A stretch of 64,000 nt of DNA from Burkholderiales bacterium. Lineage in GTDB: Bacteria; Pseudomonadota; Gammaproteobacteria; Burkholderiales; SG8-39. This document shows, piece by piece, positions 1 to 8,537 of the stretch (positions are counted from its first letter, which is position 1; every line of letters begins with the position of its first letter). The stretch lies in assembly GCA_014860445.1 (NCBI GenBank), contig JACZJT010000036.1:62001-126000 (forward strand), read 5' to 3'. Below the pieces are notes generated by a model. It made no database searches. It was not told the DNA's origin and saw nothing but the letters and a program-made list of their open reading frames with translations. Both the position numbers and the translations under genes were made by a program.

Positions 1-138
1 ATTTGAACGACTGACCGGGAGCGGCTCGCCGACTTGCGTGGCCTGATCGGTTTCTGCGGCCTCCGGGATCTCAATAGGAGGGGCGCATTGACGCAATATT
101 TGATGGCAGCGAGCGCTCAACGTGAAAGGAGGCAATTC

Positions 139-210
139 ATGGCACGTTCCAAAACGACGGAGTGCGGCGAAGCACCGGTGTTGCTCGCCATGAACCTGGT
201 AAAACTATGA
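139..210 (+). CDS. Small ORF (23 aa), possible coupled leader of the AlpA-like gene
   Basis: A 23-codon ORF starts at ATG 139, six bases after a strong Shine-Dalgarno sequence (AAAGGAGG, ending at 132). Its TGA (208-210) overlaps the ATG (207) of the next gene in an ATGA arrangement, which suggests translational coupling. The same frame is open leftward to about position 7, so it may instead be the tail of a longer gene entering from the left; the strong ribosome binding site favours the short form. I do not recognise the peptide. The first 138 bases hold nothing else I can identify. Confidence 0.3.
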   Translation: MARSKTTECGEAPVLLAMNLVKL

Positions 211-614
211 AGAGCACAGATCAATTGATTCGCGCCGTTCACCCAGATGCCCTGCAGGACGCAACTGGGGCATCGCCACGCACTTATTTCGGCTCAATGA
301 AAGCGAGACCGGAAGCAGACCGATCGCAATGGGCACCGACAAACACTCTGCCATTCCGACGGTCCATCCGCCGCGCTGATCTGCACAAAATCGTGCCGTT
401 GGCGGATACGACGATCTACGAAATGGAGCGTCGCGGTGAGTTTCCGCAACGGTTCTTCCTTACGTCGCGTTGCGTGGTCTGGGATTTGGCTGAGGTCGAG
501 GCCTGGGTTGCAACTCGCCGACAGGCATCGAATTCCGCGCAGTTCAAGCGCGCACCCGCGCCCGATGTCAGGCGGCGCAAGCGCCGCCCCGTCAGAGCGG
601 CGCCTGCGTTGTAA
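207..614 (+). CDS. AlpA-family DNA-binding regulator of the integrated island
   Basis: About 135 residues from ATG 207. The central part (roughly residues 50-105) has the AlpA/MerR-like winged-helix pattern: R-x-x-D-L, then PLADTTIYEMERRGEFP, a strand ending in VVWDLAEVEAWV. This is the phage AlpA fold, typically a small activator or excision regulator beside P4-type integrases. The N-terminal 45 residues and the basic Arg-rich tail are longer than in minimal AlpA proteins (about 70 aa). A GTG at 162 would add 15 residues, but ATG 207 overlaps the upstream stop and looks better. The 3' end overlaps the convergent integrase by 23 bp. Island regulator or excision control is inferred from family and neighbour. 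Confidence 0.7.
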   Translation: MKSTDQLIRAVHPDALQDATGASPRTYFGSMKARPEADRSQWAPTNTLPFRRSIRRADLHKIVPLADTTIYEMERRGEFPQRFFLTSRCVVWDLAEVEAWVATRRQASNSAQFKRAPAPDVRRRKRRPVRAAPAL

Positions 615-1848
615 CGAGGTTCATCGACGGCGGCAACAAGGTCGGCGTGTGAGACGCGCCGGCAACCCACGCGTCGATCATATCGGCCCATTCCTGCAGC
701 ATGTGGCGGCGTTGCTCGCCGTATTCCGCCTTGTTGTAGACGCCACGCGAAGAGCGGCCGTCCTCATGGGCCAGGCATTTCTCGATCCAGTCGCCGTTGA
801 AGCCAAGCTCGTTCAGGATGGTCGAGCCCGTGCGCCGAAGGTCATGCACTGTGAAGCTCTCAATTGGCAGTCCTGCGGTTTTCGCACGTTCCACGATGAG
901 GTGGGTGACCCGGTTCAACGTGGCCTTGGACATGCAATGGTCCGCATCGTAGCGCGATGGCAGAAGGTATTTCGAACCGCCCGCGCAGGTGCGTAGCGCA
1001 ATCATGATGTCCAGTGCCTGTTGCGACAGATAGACGTTGTGCGGCTTCGAGCCTTTCATGCGTTGCTTTGGAATGGTCCACAGCGCGTTCTCGAAGTCGA
1101 CTTCGTTCCACGTAGCTTCGATAAGCTCGCTCTTTCGCACCAGCGTCAGGAGGATCATTCGCAACGCGAGGCGGATGGTCGGATAGGTCGCGACGGTCTC
1201 CATCATCTTGTGCATGACGCGGATTTCGGTCGGCGAGAGCGCGCGGTCTTTGGGGACGAACGTCGCGATCGACGACGGCCCCACTTCGTCGCCTGGATTG
1301 GCGACCTTCTCGCCGTGCAGGATCGCGAAGCCGAAGATCTGCTTCACAATGTCGCGGATGTGAACCGCTGTGGCAGGCGCCCCCCTGACCTTGGCCTTGT
1401 TGCAGAGGTCACGGAGGTCGTCGGCGCGGATCTCTGTCATGAGCCTGTTCTTGATCAGCGGCAGGATATCCCGATCGATGATGCTTTTGCGCATTGACCG
1501 GGTGCTGTCGGCCATCCTCGCTTCCGCCAGCCACTTGACGGTATATTCCTCGAAGGTTTTCGCATCTGCCGCGCGCCGCTTGTCGCGCTGCTTTTCCTGG
1601 CTCGGCGACCGACCTTCCGTGACCGCGCGCTTGGCGTCCATGCATCTCTCTCTCGCCCGCGCGAGCGACAGGCCACGCGCTCCATAGCGTCCAAGGGAGA
1701 GGGTCTCCCTACGACCGTTGAGCCGGTAGTCGTAACGGAAGGTGATCGTGCCCCTGGGCGAGACCGTGACGTACATGCCATCCCGGTCCGTCATCTTGTA
1801 GGTAGATGCCTGGGGCTTGAGGTTCTTAAGCATGGTATCGGACAGCAT
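592..1848 (-). CDS. P4-type tyrosine integrase of a genomic island
   Basis: A 418-residue site-specific recombinase. The N-terminal ~90 residues are the DUF4102 arm-binding domain (ends LSLGRYGARGLSLARARE), followed by a SAM-like core-binding domain (about 100-190) and a catalytic domain with the tyrosine recombinase residues: Arg in LLTLVRKSELIEATW, His-x-x-Arg in FTVHDLRRTG, His in LAHEDGR, and the nucleophile Tyr in GVYNKAEYGEQRR. Start ATG 1848 has GGAGG seven bases upstream on the coding strand; two TTG codons just before it are unlikely starts. It faces an AT-rich repeat-bearing region that ends at guaA, the usual layout for an integrase at one end of an island inserted in the guaA 3' end. 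The gene appears intact. Confidence 0.93.
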   Translation of the reverse strand: MLSDTMLKNLKPQASTYKMTDRDGMYVTVSPRGTITFRYDYRLNGRRETLSLGRYGARGLSLARARERCMDAKRAVTEGRSPSQEKQRDKRRAADAKTFEEYTVKWLAEARMADSTRSMRKSIIDRDILPLIKNRLMTEIRADDLRDLCNKAKVRGAPATAVHIRDIVKQIFGFAILHGEKVANPGDEVGPSSIATFVPKDRALSPTEIRVMHKMMETVATYPTIRLALRMILLTLVRKSELIEATWNEVDFENALWTIPKQRMKGSKPHNVYLSQQALDIMIALRTCAGGSKYLLPSRYDADHCMSKATLNRVTHLIVERAKTAGLPIESFTVHDLRRTGSTILNELGFNGDWIEKCLAHEDGRSSRGVYNKAEYGEQRRHMLQEWADMIDAWVAGASHTPTLLPPSMNLVTTQAPL

Positions 1849-1871
1849 CAACAATCCTCCGTGGGGAGAAT

Positions 1872-2026
1872 TTTACCGTCAGAAGCATACCGATGGCAAG
1901 ACAGTTATATCGTATTGATATTAAACATATTTATGTTTTATTTTTACCGTCACGCTAGAAATTATGCTGACGGTAAAAGTTTTTGCGCTGATCGTCAGAA
2001 TATTTTTACCGTCAGATTTACCGTCA
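1872..2026. repeat. Five TTTACCGTCA repeats between integrase and guaA
   Basis: The 10-mer TTTACCGTCA occurs at 1872-1881, 1943-1952, 2005-2014 and 2017-2026, and inverted (TGACGGTAAA) at 1968-1977. The region is AT-rich, unlike the GC-rich neighbours, and contains the integrase promoter. Repeated short sites beside a P4-type integrase are typical arm-type binding sites of the integrase N-terminal domain. That role is inferred; binding of an autoregulator is the alternative. Confidence 0.7.
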
Positions 2027-2043
2027 AAAATTGGCGCTTGCCC

Positions 2044-2126
2044 TCGATAGATGCCGATAGACGCTGAATTGTATTTTCTAATGTAAACAGGTCATTAAGG
2101 CGTAATTTCGATAGTAACCGATAGTC
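2044..2126. repeat. Two copies of a 19-bp CGATAG-containing direct repeat
   Basis: Positions 2044-2062 and 2108-2126 match at 15 of 19 bases; each carries two CGATAG units (TCGATAG-N3-CCGATAG). They lie between the TTTACCGTCA cluster and the guaA stop codon, where core-proximal recombination protein sites would be expected. Function is not shown by the sequence. Confidence 0.5.
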
Positions 2127-2160
2127 ACAGAAAGACCTTAAATCATTCCCACTCGATCGT
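2127..2160. other. Putative island attachment junction at the guaA 3' end
   Basis: The AT-rich island DNA stops and the guaA coding sequence begins here (stop at 2143-2145 on the minus strand). The 3' end of guaA is a known integration site for integrase-bearing islands, and the integrase with repeat clusters sits immediately beside it. The second att copy, a duplicate of the last bases of guaA, would lie off the left edge, so exact core bases cannot be defined here. Confidence 0.45.
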
Positions 2161-3723
2161 CGCCGGCGGCTTGCCGCAAATGTCGTAGACCACACGATTG
2201 ATACCGCGAACTTCGTTGATGATGCGGTTCGACACCTTGCCCAATAGTTCGTGCGGCAGATGCGCCCAGTGCGCGGTCATAAAGTCCTGCGTCTGCACCG
2301 CGCGCAGCGCCACCACGTATTCGTAAGTGCGGCCGTCGCCCATCACGCCCACTGCTTTCACCGGCAGGAATACGGCGAAAGCCTGCGAGGTGGCGTCGTA
2401 CCAGCTGCGCCCTTCGCCATCGCGCGCCGAGCGCAGTTCTTCGATAAATATCGCATCGGCGCGGCGCAGCAAGTCGGCATATTCCTGTTTGACTTCACCG
2501 AGGATGCGCACGCCCAGCCCCGGGCCCGGAAACGGATGACGGTAGACCATGTCCTGCGGCAGGCCCAGCGCCACGCCAAGCTCGCGCACCTCGTCCTTGA
2601 ACAGTTCGCGCAAAGGCTCGAGCAGCTTCAAGTGCAGCGTGTCCGGCAGTCCGCCAACGTTGTGGTGCGATTTTATATTTGTTGCTTTCTTGGTCTTGGC
2701 GCCGGCAGACTCGATCACATCGGGATAGATGGTGCCCTGTGCCAGCCATTTGGCATTCTTGATCTTGGCGGCCTCGCGCTGAAACACCTCGACGAACTCG
2801 CGGCCGATGATTTTGCGCTTTTGCTCCGGATCGGCGACACCCGCGAGCTTGCCCATGAACTGCGCGCTGTCGTCAATATGGATCACCTTGACGCCCAGGC
2901 TGCGCGCAAAGGTCGCCATCACCTGCTCGGCCTCGTTCAGACGCAGCAGACCATGGTCGACGAACACGCAGGTAAGCTGCTTGCCGATGGCTCGGTGGAT
3001 CAGCGCTGCGGCAACGGACGAATCGACACCGCCAGAAAGCCCGAGGATCACCTCGTCCGACCCCACCTGCTCGCGGATGCGCGCGATCGCCTCGGAAACG
3101 TAATCGGGCATGTTCCAGTCGCCGGTGCAATCGCAGATGTCGTTGACAAAGCGCTTCAGGATTGCGGTCCCCTGCAGCGTGTGGGTGACCTCAGGGTGGA
3201 ATTGCACCGCATAGAATCCGCGTGCCTCGTCGGCCATCGCCGCGATCGGACAGGATTCCGTGGAAGCCATGAGCTTGAAGCCGGCGGGCATTTCGGTGAC
3301 CTTGTCGCCATGGCTCATCCATACCTTGAGCATGCCGTGCCCCTCGGGCGTTCTAAAATCCTCGATGCCATCGATCAGGCGGGTGTGGCCCCGCGCGCGC
3401 ACCTCCGCGTAGCCGAACTCGCGCACCTTGCCTGCCTCGACCTTGCCGCCCAACTGTCCCGCCATCGTCTGCATGCCGTAACAGATGCCCAGTACCGGTA
3501 CGCCCAGTTCGAATACGGACTGGGGCGCGCGCGCGCTCGCATCCTCGTTTACCGACAGGTGGCTGCCGGACAGGATCACACCCTTGGCGCCAAACTCGCG
3601 CACGAACTGCTCGCTGACGTCGTAAGGATGAATTTCGCAGTAGACGCGCGCTTCGCGCACGCGCCGCGCAATCAGTTGCGTGTACTGGGCGCCGAAATCG
3701 AGGATCAGGATTTTCTGATGCAT
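2143..3723 (-). CDS. guaA: GMP synthase (glutamine-hydrolysing)
   Basis: Converts XMP to GMP using glutamine and ATP, the last step of de novo GMP synthesis in the cytoplasm. 526 residues, normal for the family. The N-terminal class I glutamine amidotransferase domain has the nucleophile Cys in GICYGMQ and the partner His in QFHPEVTHT. The ATP-pyrophosphatase domain has the PP-loop GLSGGVDSS, and the C-terminal dimerisation domain ends KPPATIEWE, the standard terminus. The oxyanion-strand segment reads LSGSHLSV rather than the common LSGGP, a mild variant. It lies 83 bp downstream of guaB on the same strand, a classical guaBA operon. An integrated island abuts its 3' end and leaves the normal C-terminus intact. 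Confidence 0.98.
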   Translation of the reverse strand: MHQKILILDFGAQYTQLIARRVREARVYCEIHPYDVSEQFVREFGAKGVILSGSHLSVNEDASARAPQSVFELGVPVLGICYGMQTMAGQLGGKVEAGKVREFGYAEVRARGHTRLIDGIEDFRTPEGHGMLKVWMSHGDKVTEMPAGFKLMASTESCPIAAMADEARGFYAVQFHPEVTHTLQGTAILKRFVNDICDCTGDWNMPDYVSEAIARIREQVGSDEVILGLSGGVDSSVAAALIHRAIGKQLTCVFVDHGLLRLNEAEQVMATFARSLGVKVIHIDDSAQFMGKLAGVADPEQKRKIIGREFVEVFQREAAKIKNAKWLAQGTIYPDVIESAGAKTKKATNIKSHHNVGGLPDTLHLKLLEPLRELFKDEVRELGVALGLPQDMVYRHPFPGPGLGVRILGEVKQEYADLLRRADAIFIEELRSARDGEGRSWYDATSQAFAVFLPVKAVGVMGDGRTYEYVVALRAVQTQDFMTAHWAHLPHELLGKVSNRIINEVRGINRVVYDICGKPPATIEWE

Positions 3724-3744
3724 GCTTTGACTTTCAATAGTGGA

Positions 3745-3780
3745 AGGGCCGATCGTACCGGATGAGGCACGATCGGCCCT
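3745..3780. repeat. 12-bp perfect inverted repeat in the guaB-guaA gap
   Basis: AGGGCCGATCGT (3745-3756) and ACGATCGGCCCT (3769-3780) are exact reverse complements with a 12-base loop. In the guaBA transcript this forms a strong hairpin between the two genes. No T-run follows on either strand, so it does not look like an intrinsic terminator. An mRNA-processing or stabilising hairpin or a protein-binding palindrome is possible. Confidence 0.7.
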
Positions 3781-3806
3781 TGATCATGGGGTCGGATGCA
3801 GCAGGC

Positions 3807-5267
3807 TCACTCGACTTGGTAATTGGGAGCTTCTTTGACGATCTGCACGTCGTGCACATGCGATTCACGCATGCCCGCTGAAGTGATCTCGACAAACTCC
3901 GTCTTGGTGCGCATGTCCGCAATGGTGGCGCAGCCGCAATAACCCATACTTGAGCGCAGGCCGCCGACCATCTGGAAGATGATGTTGACCACGTTTCCCT
4001 TATAGGGCACGCGGCCCTCGATGCCCTCGGCGACGAGTTTGTCGATATTGTTCGCAGGGTCCTGAAAATACCGATCGGCCGCGCCATCCTGCATCGCACT
4101 GAGAGAGCCCATGCCGCGATATAGCTTGTACGAACGCCCCTGGTACAGGATGGTTTCGCCCGGTGCTTCTTCCGTGCCGGCGAAGATGCTGCCCATCATC
4201 ACTGCGTCCGCGCCGGCCGCGATCGCCTTGGCGACATCGCCGGAATATCGAACGCCGCCGTCCGCGATGAATGGAACGTCGGTGCCCTTGAGCGCCGCAT
4301 ACACATTTTGCACCGCCGTGATCTGGGGCATGCCGACGCCGGCAATCACACGCGTGGTACAGATCGACCCGGGGCCGATGCCCACCTTGATGCCGTCCGC
4401 GCCATGATCGACCAGGGATTTGGCCCCCGAGGCCGTCGCGATGTTGCCTCCGATGACTTCTACGTTCGGGTAATTCTTCTTGACCCATTGCACCCGGTCG
4501 AGCACACCCTGCGCATGACCGTGTGCGGTGTCGACCACAATGACATCGACCCCTGCTTCGACCAGATGTTCGATGCGCTCTTCCGTGCCCTCGCCCACGC
4601 CCACGGCCGCCCCGACGCGCAGCTTGCCCTGCTCGTCCTTGCATGCGAGCGGATGCTCGGTTGCTTTGAGAATGTCCTTCACCGTCACCAGGCCTCGCAG
4701 CGCGAAGCTTTTATTGACTACCAGCACCCGCTCCAGGCGGTGCTTGTGCAGCAGGGCCCGCGCTTCCTCCGCGCTGGCGCCTTCCTTCACGTAAATCAGG
4801 CGATCGCGGGGCGTCATGATGGCGCTGACCGGCGCTTCCAGATTGGTCTCGAAGCGGTAGTCGCGGTTGGTGACCATACCGACGACCTTGCCTTTGTCTA
4901 CCACGGGAAAGCCCGAAACCCGGTACTGCTGGGTCAGTTCGAGCAATTCACGCACCGTGATATCCGGCGATACCGTCATCGGATCGCGCAGCACGCCGGA
5001 CTCAAAACGCTTGACCTTGAGCACTTCTGCCGCCTGTGCTTTGGGGCTGAGGTTCTTGTGTACGATGCCGATGCCACCCTCTTGTGCGATGGCAATGGCC
5101 AGCCGCGATTCAGTCACCGTATCCATTGCCGCCGATACCAGCGGCATATTGAGTTTGATCTTGCGCGTCAGGCGGGTCTTGAGGGATACGTCGCGCGGAA
5201 GTACGACCGAATGGGCGGGAACGAGCAGGACATCGTCGAAGGTCAGCGCTTTCTGAATGACGCGCAT
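3807..5267 (-). CDS. guaB: Inosine-5'-monophosphate dehydrogenase
   Basis: NAD-dependent oxidation of IMP to XMP, the committed step to guanine nucleotides. 486 residues from ATG 5267 (AGGAG eight bases upstream); the frame continues 28 codons further, but that extension matches nothing in the family. The TIM barrel begins [11 protein letters not shown] and is interrupted by two CBS domains (about residues 90-205). The catalytic loop has GPGSICTTR with the active-site Cys, and the flap carries [10 protein letters not shown]. The C-terminal segment [14 protein letters not shown] is typical. First gene of the guaBA operon, with its own sigma-70-like promoter just upstream. Confidence 0.98.
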   Translation of the reverse strand: MRVIQKALTFDDVLLVPAHSVVLPRDVSLKTRLTRKIKLNMPLVSAAMDTVTESRLAIAIAQEGGIGIVHKNLSPKAQAAEVLKVKRFESGVLRDPMTVSPDITVRELLELTQQYRVSGFPVVDKGKVVGMVTNRDYRFETNLEAPVSAIMTPRDRLIYVKEGASAEEARALLHKHRLERVLVVNKSFALRGLVTVKDILKATEHPLACKDEQGKLRVGAAVGVGEGTEERIEHLVEAGVDVIVVDTAHGHAQGVLDRVQWVKKNYPNVEVIGGNIATASGAKSLVDHGADGIKVGIGPGSICTTRVIAGVGMPQITAVQNVYAALKGTDVPFIADGGVRYSGDVAKAIAAGADAVMMGSIFAGTEEAPGETILYQGRSYKLYRGMGSLSAMQDGAADRYFQDPANNIDKLVAEGIEGRVPYKGNVVNIIFQMVGGLRSSMGYCGCATIADMRTKTEFVEITSAGMRESHVHDVQIVKEAPNYQVE

Positions 5268-5294
5268 AAGCAAAACTCCTAGCCGCAAAGCCGC

Positions 5295-5322
5295 ATTATA
5301 CGCGCCTGCCTGAGGCGGGCAA
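5295..5322 (-). promoter_or_regulatory. Predicted sigma-70 promoter of guaBA
   Basis: On the minus strand TTGCCC (5317-5322) is separated by 16 bases from a perfect TATAAT (5295-5300), 28 bp upstream of the guaB start codon. The leader would be about 20 nt. The spacer contains a GC-rich partial palindrome (GCCTCAGGC). Confidence 0.6.
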
Positions 5323-5432
5323 ATATGCAAGGCCTGAAACCCCTTACCCACCTGCTGCGTTAAGGGTATTTGACGCGGCAGCGGAAAGCCGCTACTTTTT
5401 GCCTGGTTTGGCTAAATGGGAGGTTTGAGCGA

Positions 5433-5921
5433 ATGAATCGACTTTCGGTGGCGATAGGGCTCGCGCTGTGCGTGGCACTGCCGGCGTCCGCACAGTATAA
5501 GTGGGTGGATTCGGGCGGCAAGGTTCATTATTCGGACAAACCCCCGCCCAGCAACGTCAAAACCGAAAAGCTACGTGCGCCCCCTCCAGGCCCGGTTCGA
5601 CCGGTGGAGAACGAAGCCAAGAAGGACGCGAATAAGGAAACGGCCAAAACCGGGCCCAAGACGGCGGCTGAACAGGAACAGGCTTTCCGCAAACGCCAGG
5701 CAGATGCCGCCAAGGGCGAGAAGGAGCAGTCGCAGAAGGAAGCGGCAGCCCGTCAGCGCGAGGAGAACTGCAAGCGCGCAAAAGCGGCAGTGGCCAATCT
5801 GGAACTGGGCGGGCGCCAGGCCAGGATTAACGAAAAGGGCGAACGGGTATTCCTTGATGAGGGACAAATTACGCAGGAAACCGCCAAGGCGCGGCAGGAA
5901 GCTGCTTCCGCCTGCAACTGA
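5433..5921 (+). CDS. DUF4124 domain-containing periplasmic protein
   Basis: 162 residues from ATG 5433 (GGGAGG nine bases upstream). A clear signal peptide (MNRLSVAIGLALCVALPASA) precedes the DUF4124 motif YKWVDSGGKVHYSDKPPP. The middle is a Lys/Glu/Ala-rich, probably helical or disordered stretch (residues 50-115), followed by a short C-terminal domain ending in AC-N. Proteins of this family are common in beta- and gammaproteobacteria; their biochemical function is not established. Convergent with rnfH, 3 bp apart. Exported location is inferred from the signal peptide. Confidence 0.85.
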   Translation: MNRLSVAIGLALCVALPASAQYKWVDSGGKVHYSDKPPPSNVKTEKLRAPPPGPVRPVENEAKKDANKETAKTGPKTAAEQEQAFRKRQADAAKGEKEQSQKEAAARQREENCKRAKAAVANLELGGRQARINEKGERVFLDEGQITQETAKARQEAASACN

Positions 5922-5924
5922 AGT

Positions 5925-6194
5925 TTATTTGCGAACTTTCGCGGCCCGCGCGCGCCGGATTTTCTTGGGGTCGGCGACCAAAGACCGGTAGATTTCCACC
6001 CGATCGAGATCCCGCAAGGCGGTTCCAGGGCCGACCGGCCTTCCCCAGATTCCCGTGCGGCAAAATTCTATTTTCGGCAAGCGCCTCAGCAAGCCACTGG
6101 CCTCAACAGCGTCCAATACGGTGCTGCCGGGCGCAAGTTCTAGCGCGACCCGTTCCAGCCGTTGCGGCAATGCGTAGACCACTTCGATTCGCAT
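5925..6194 (-). CDS. rnfH: RnfH family ubiquitin-like protein
   Basis: 89 residues with the RnfH/YfjF beta-grasp pattern: an N-terminal IEVVYALPQRLERVALEL strand pair, a VLDAVEASGLL helix, IWGRPVGPGTALRDLDRVEIYRSLVADPKKIRRARA at the C-terminus. Members are small ubiquitin-like-fold proteins, usually paired with ratA and smpB as here. Precise function is unknown despite the name. Its start lies 2 bp after the ratA stop, so the two are co-transcribed. Confidence 0.9.
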   Translation of the reverse strand: MRIEVVYALPQRLERVALELAPGSTVLDAVEASGLLRRLPKIEFCRTGIWGRPVGPGTALRDLDRVEIYRSLVADPKKIRRARAAKVRK

Positions 6195-6196
6195 GG

Positions 6197-6634
6197 CTAG
6201 CCCGGGCCGTACAGAATCGCGGCGCGTTTGACGAAAACTTCGACCAATGTGTCGGCGATGTGACTGAATACCGGCCCGGCGATCTTCTCAACGAGCTTTC
6301 CCGAAAGTTCGTAACGCAGCTGAAACTCGATTTTGCACGCCTGCTCGGATAGCGAAACGAAGCGCCAGTAGCCGTCCAGGTGTTTAAATGGGCCGTTCAT
6401 GAGTTTCATATCGATCAGCGCGCCCGGCTCCATCTGATTCTCAGTGGTGAAGTGCAGGCGCAAACCGTGATAGTTGACGTGCAATGTGGCAGCCGCCCGG
6501 TTGGGCTCGAGTTTCTTTACCTCGGTACCGCTGCACCAGGGCAGAAACTGCGGATACGCGTCGACATCCGCCACCAACGCGTACATCTTGGACGCGCTGT
6601 GGCCGATCAGAACGGATTTTTCCACTGTGGCCAT
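6197..6634 (-). CDS. ratA: RatA/Coq10-like START-domain protein
   Basis: 145 residues from ATG 6634; a TTG five codons further upstream is possible but unlikely. The whole protein is one SRPBCC (START-like) domain: VEKSVLIGHSASKMYALVADVDAYPQFLPWC at the N-terminus and FVSLSEQACKIEFQLRYEL then PVFSHIADTLVEVFVKRA at the C-terminal helix. E. coli RatA was described as a toxin binding 50S subunits; relatives of the same fold (Coq10) bind ubiquinone, so both roles are candidates. It is in an operon with rnfH and divergent from smpB, the standard arrangement in this group. Confidence 0.88.
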   Translation of the reverse strand: MATVEKSVLIGHSASKMYALVADVDAYPQFLPWCSGTEVKKLEPNRAAATLHVNYHGLRLHFTTENQMEPGALIDMKLMNGPFKHLDGYWRFVSLSEQACKIEFQLRYELSGKLVEKIAGPVFSHIADTLVEVFVKRAAILYGPG

Positions 6635-6685
6635 GAAGGCGCGGCGCAACTGTTAAAATAAACTGATTGTACCAATACTGCTCCC

Positions 6686-7138
6686 ATGAAGATCGCACAA
6701 AACAAAAAAGCCTTCCACGATTACTTCATCGAGGAGCGTTATGAAGCCGGTCTGGTGCTCCAGGGGTGGGAGGCGAAAGCCATCCGCGCGGGACGGGTTC
6801 AGTTAAAGGACGCGTATGTGCTTATCCGCAGCGCGGAAATTTACATGGTCGGCGGCCACATCAGCGCGCTGCCCACCGCATCCACGCATATCAATCCCGA
6901 TCCCGTGCGAACGCGCAAACTGCTGCTTCACGGCGAGGAAATCCAGCATCTGATCGGCAAGGTGGAGCGAGCCGGCTACACATTGGTGCCGCTCGATATG
7001 CACTACACGAACGGCAGAATCAAGATCGACATCGGCCTGGCCCGCGGCAAGAAACAGCACGACAAGCGCGAGACCGAGAAAAAGCGCGACTGGGATCGAG
7101 AGAAACAACGTCTGATGCGCTCACACAGCAAGGCTTGA
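6686..7138 (+). CDS. smpB: SsrA-binding protein
   Basis: Binds tmRNA and delivers it to stalled ribosomes for trans-translation. 150 residues with the conserved start [32 protein letters not shown], the internal [15 protein letters not shown] segment, and the basic C-terminal tail ([16 protein letters not shown]) that mimics codon-anticodon pairing in the decoding centre. Length and motifs are fully typical. Divergent from ratA-rnfH across a 51-bp gap. No tmRNA gene was recognised in the window. Confidence 0.98.
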   Translation: MKIAQNKKAFHDYFIEERYEAGLVLQGWEAKAIRAGRVQLKDAYVLIRSAEIYMVGGHISALPTASTHINPDPVRTRKLLLHGEEIQHLIGKVERAGYTLVPLDMHYTNGRIKIDIGLARGKKQHDKRETEKKRDWDREKQRLMRSHSKA

Positions 7139-7153
7139 GAAAACCGGCGCTTG

Positions 7154-7945
7154 CTAATTCCGCTGGCGCACCTGCTCGAACAGGCAGATCGCCGCTGCTG
7201 CGGCGACATTCAGTGATTCGGCGCCACCCGGCATCGGAATGCGCACCTGGGCGGTCGCAGCGGCGCTCAGCGCCGCGCTCAGGCCCGATCCTTCGTTGCC
7301 GAACGCCCAAGCCAGCGGATTGCGCAAATCGGTCTGGTACAAGGATGATTCGGCGTGGCTGTTGGCGCAGATCAGCCCTCCAGACAGCCTGCTCACCGCT
7401 TCCTGAAGATCGGCATTGTCGTGTATGTCCAGGCTGAAGTGCGCGCCCATTCCGGCGCGCAACACCTTGGGGGACCAGGCGAAGGCGCAGCCCCGGGAGA
7501 GCAGCACGGTGGAAATGCCCGCAGCCGCGGTGCTGCGCAGGATGGAGCCGAGATTGCCGGCGTCCTGGACGTTTTCCAGCATCACGCAGTCCCCGAGCTT
7601 CTCGGGGAGCGGATCTGCTTTCGGTGTGCGTATCAGCGCTACGATACCGGTCGGCGTCGCGACCTGGGCAATCTCGTTGAACAGCGAATCGGCCAGAACC
7701 AGAACTGACTCTCCGGCCACGCCTCCCGCCAATCGAGCCGCTTCTACGTTGGCGGCACCGCTTTCGCTCAACATCAATTGCTCAGGTACGCCGCCGCTTG
7801 CGCGATAGGCGGAAATCAGGTGCATGCCATCGAGCAAGGCCAAGCCTGCCTTGCGCCGCTCGCGCGTGGAGGTGGCGAGTTGGCGCAGGACTTTGAAGCG
7901 CGGATTCTCGCGTGACCGTATCAGTTTCATACTTGTATCCGGCAT
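7154..7945 (-). CDS. TrmH/SpoU-family RNA 2'-O-methyltransferase
   Basis: About 263 residues. The N-terminal substrate-binding domain (IRSRENPRFKVLRQLATSTRERR) is followed by a SPOUT domain with the three family motifs: NVQDAGNLGSILRSTAAAG, LAWAFGNEGSGLS, and IPMPGGAESLNVAAAAA. These form the knotted SAM-binding site. The target (tRNA or 23S rRNA nucleotide) cannot be decided from sequence; a relative of RlmB/TsnR is likely. Start is ATG 7945 or 7930 (MKLIRS); the long open extension upstream overlaps rnhB and is not family sequence. Last gene of the long minus-strand envelope/translation run, directly after rnhB. Confidence 0.9.
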   Translation of the reverse strand: MPDTSMKLIRSRENPRFKVLRQLATSTRERRKAGLALLDGMHLISAYRASGGVPEQLMLSESGAANVEAARLAGGVAGESVLVLADSLFNEIAQVATPTGIVALIRTPKADPLPEKLGDCVMLENVQDAGNLGSILRSTAAAGISTVLLSRGCAFAWSPKVLRAGMGAHFSLDIHDNADLQEAVSRLSGGLICANSHAESSLYQTDLRNPLAWAFGNEGSGLSAALSAAATAQVRIPMPGGAESLNVAAAAAICLFEQVRQRN

Positions 7946-7970
7946 GCGCAAAACACCGTGTATAAATTTC

Positions 7971-8537
7971 TCAGGGCGCGAGCAGTCTTCGTATCGGCGC
8001 GTAGCTGCGCCGGTGAATATCGCATGCACCATGAATCTGCAGCGCTGCCAGATGCGCCGCCGTCGGGTAGCCCTTGTGTCGATCCAGTCCGTAATGCGGG
8101 TAGAGTAAATGCAGGCGCAGCATTTCGGCGTCGCGCGCCGTCTTTGCCAGTATCGATGCGGCGGAAATCGCCGGGATGCTGCAATCGCCTCGAACAATAG
8201 CCCTGACCGGATACGCAACAACGGGGCATCGGTTGCCGTCGACCAGCACTTCTCCCGGCGCAACGTGCAATTGCTCAACGGCGCGGCGCATTGCCAGCAG
8301 ACTCGCTTGCAGAATATTGATGCTGTCTATTTCGGCCACCGTCGCAAAGGCGATCGCCCAGGAAAGCGCGCGCTCGCGTATTTGTCCCGCGAGTTCTTCC
8401 CTGTGGGATGCGGACAAGGCTTTGGAATCGGCAAGACCGGCTATGTGCGCGCCGGGATCGAGGATCACCGCGGCCGCGTAGACCGGACCTGCGAGCGGCC
8501 CACGCCCCGCTTCGTCCACGCCGCATACGAGCTTCAT
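7971..8537 (-). CDS. rnhB: Ribonuclease HII
   Basis: Endonuclease that cuts RNA in RNA-DNA hybrids, including single ribonucleotides. 188 residues. The N-terminal [16 protein letters not shown] carries the first catalytic Asp-Glu pair; Asp in LVDGNRCP and in [12 protein letters not shown] region complete the metal site. The C-terminal [14 protein letters not shown] is a family signature. Its ATG overlaps the lpxB TGA (ATGA), so the two are translationally coupled, as in many proteobacteria. Confidence 0.97.
   Translation of the reverse strand: MKLVCGVDEAGRGPLAGPVYAAAVILDPGAHIAGLADSKALSASHREELAGQIRERALSWAIAFATVAEIDSINILQASLLAMRRAVEQLHVAPGEVLVDGNRCPVVAYPVRAIVRGDCSIPAISAASILAKTARDAEMLRLHLLYPHYGLDRHKGYPTAAHLAALQIHGACDIHRRSYAPIRRLLAP

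Noticed and set aside
1872-2026. Repeat cluster considered as a short CRISPR array
   Set aside because: Units are only 10 bp, irregularly spaced and include an inverted copy; no cas genes nearby.
592-2142. tRNA gene as integration site for the island
   Set aside because: No cloverleaf or CCA-end pattern between the integrase and guaA; guaA itself is the neighbour and a known site.
3745-3780. Hairpin as terminator between guaB and guaA
   Set aside because: No T-run on either strand, and the genes form a classical operon.
7946-8278. N-terminal 111-residue extension of the RNA methyltransferase
   Set aside because: Lies over rnhB coding sequence and lacks family similarity; the start at 7945 or 7930 is adequate.
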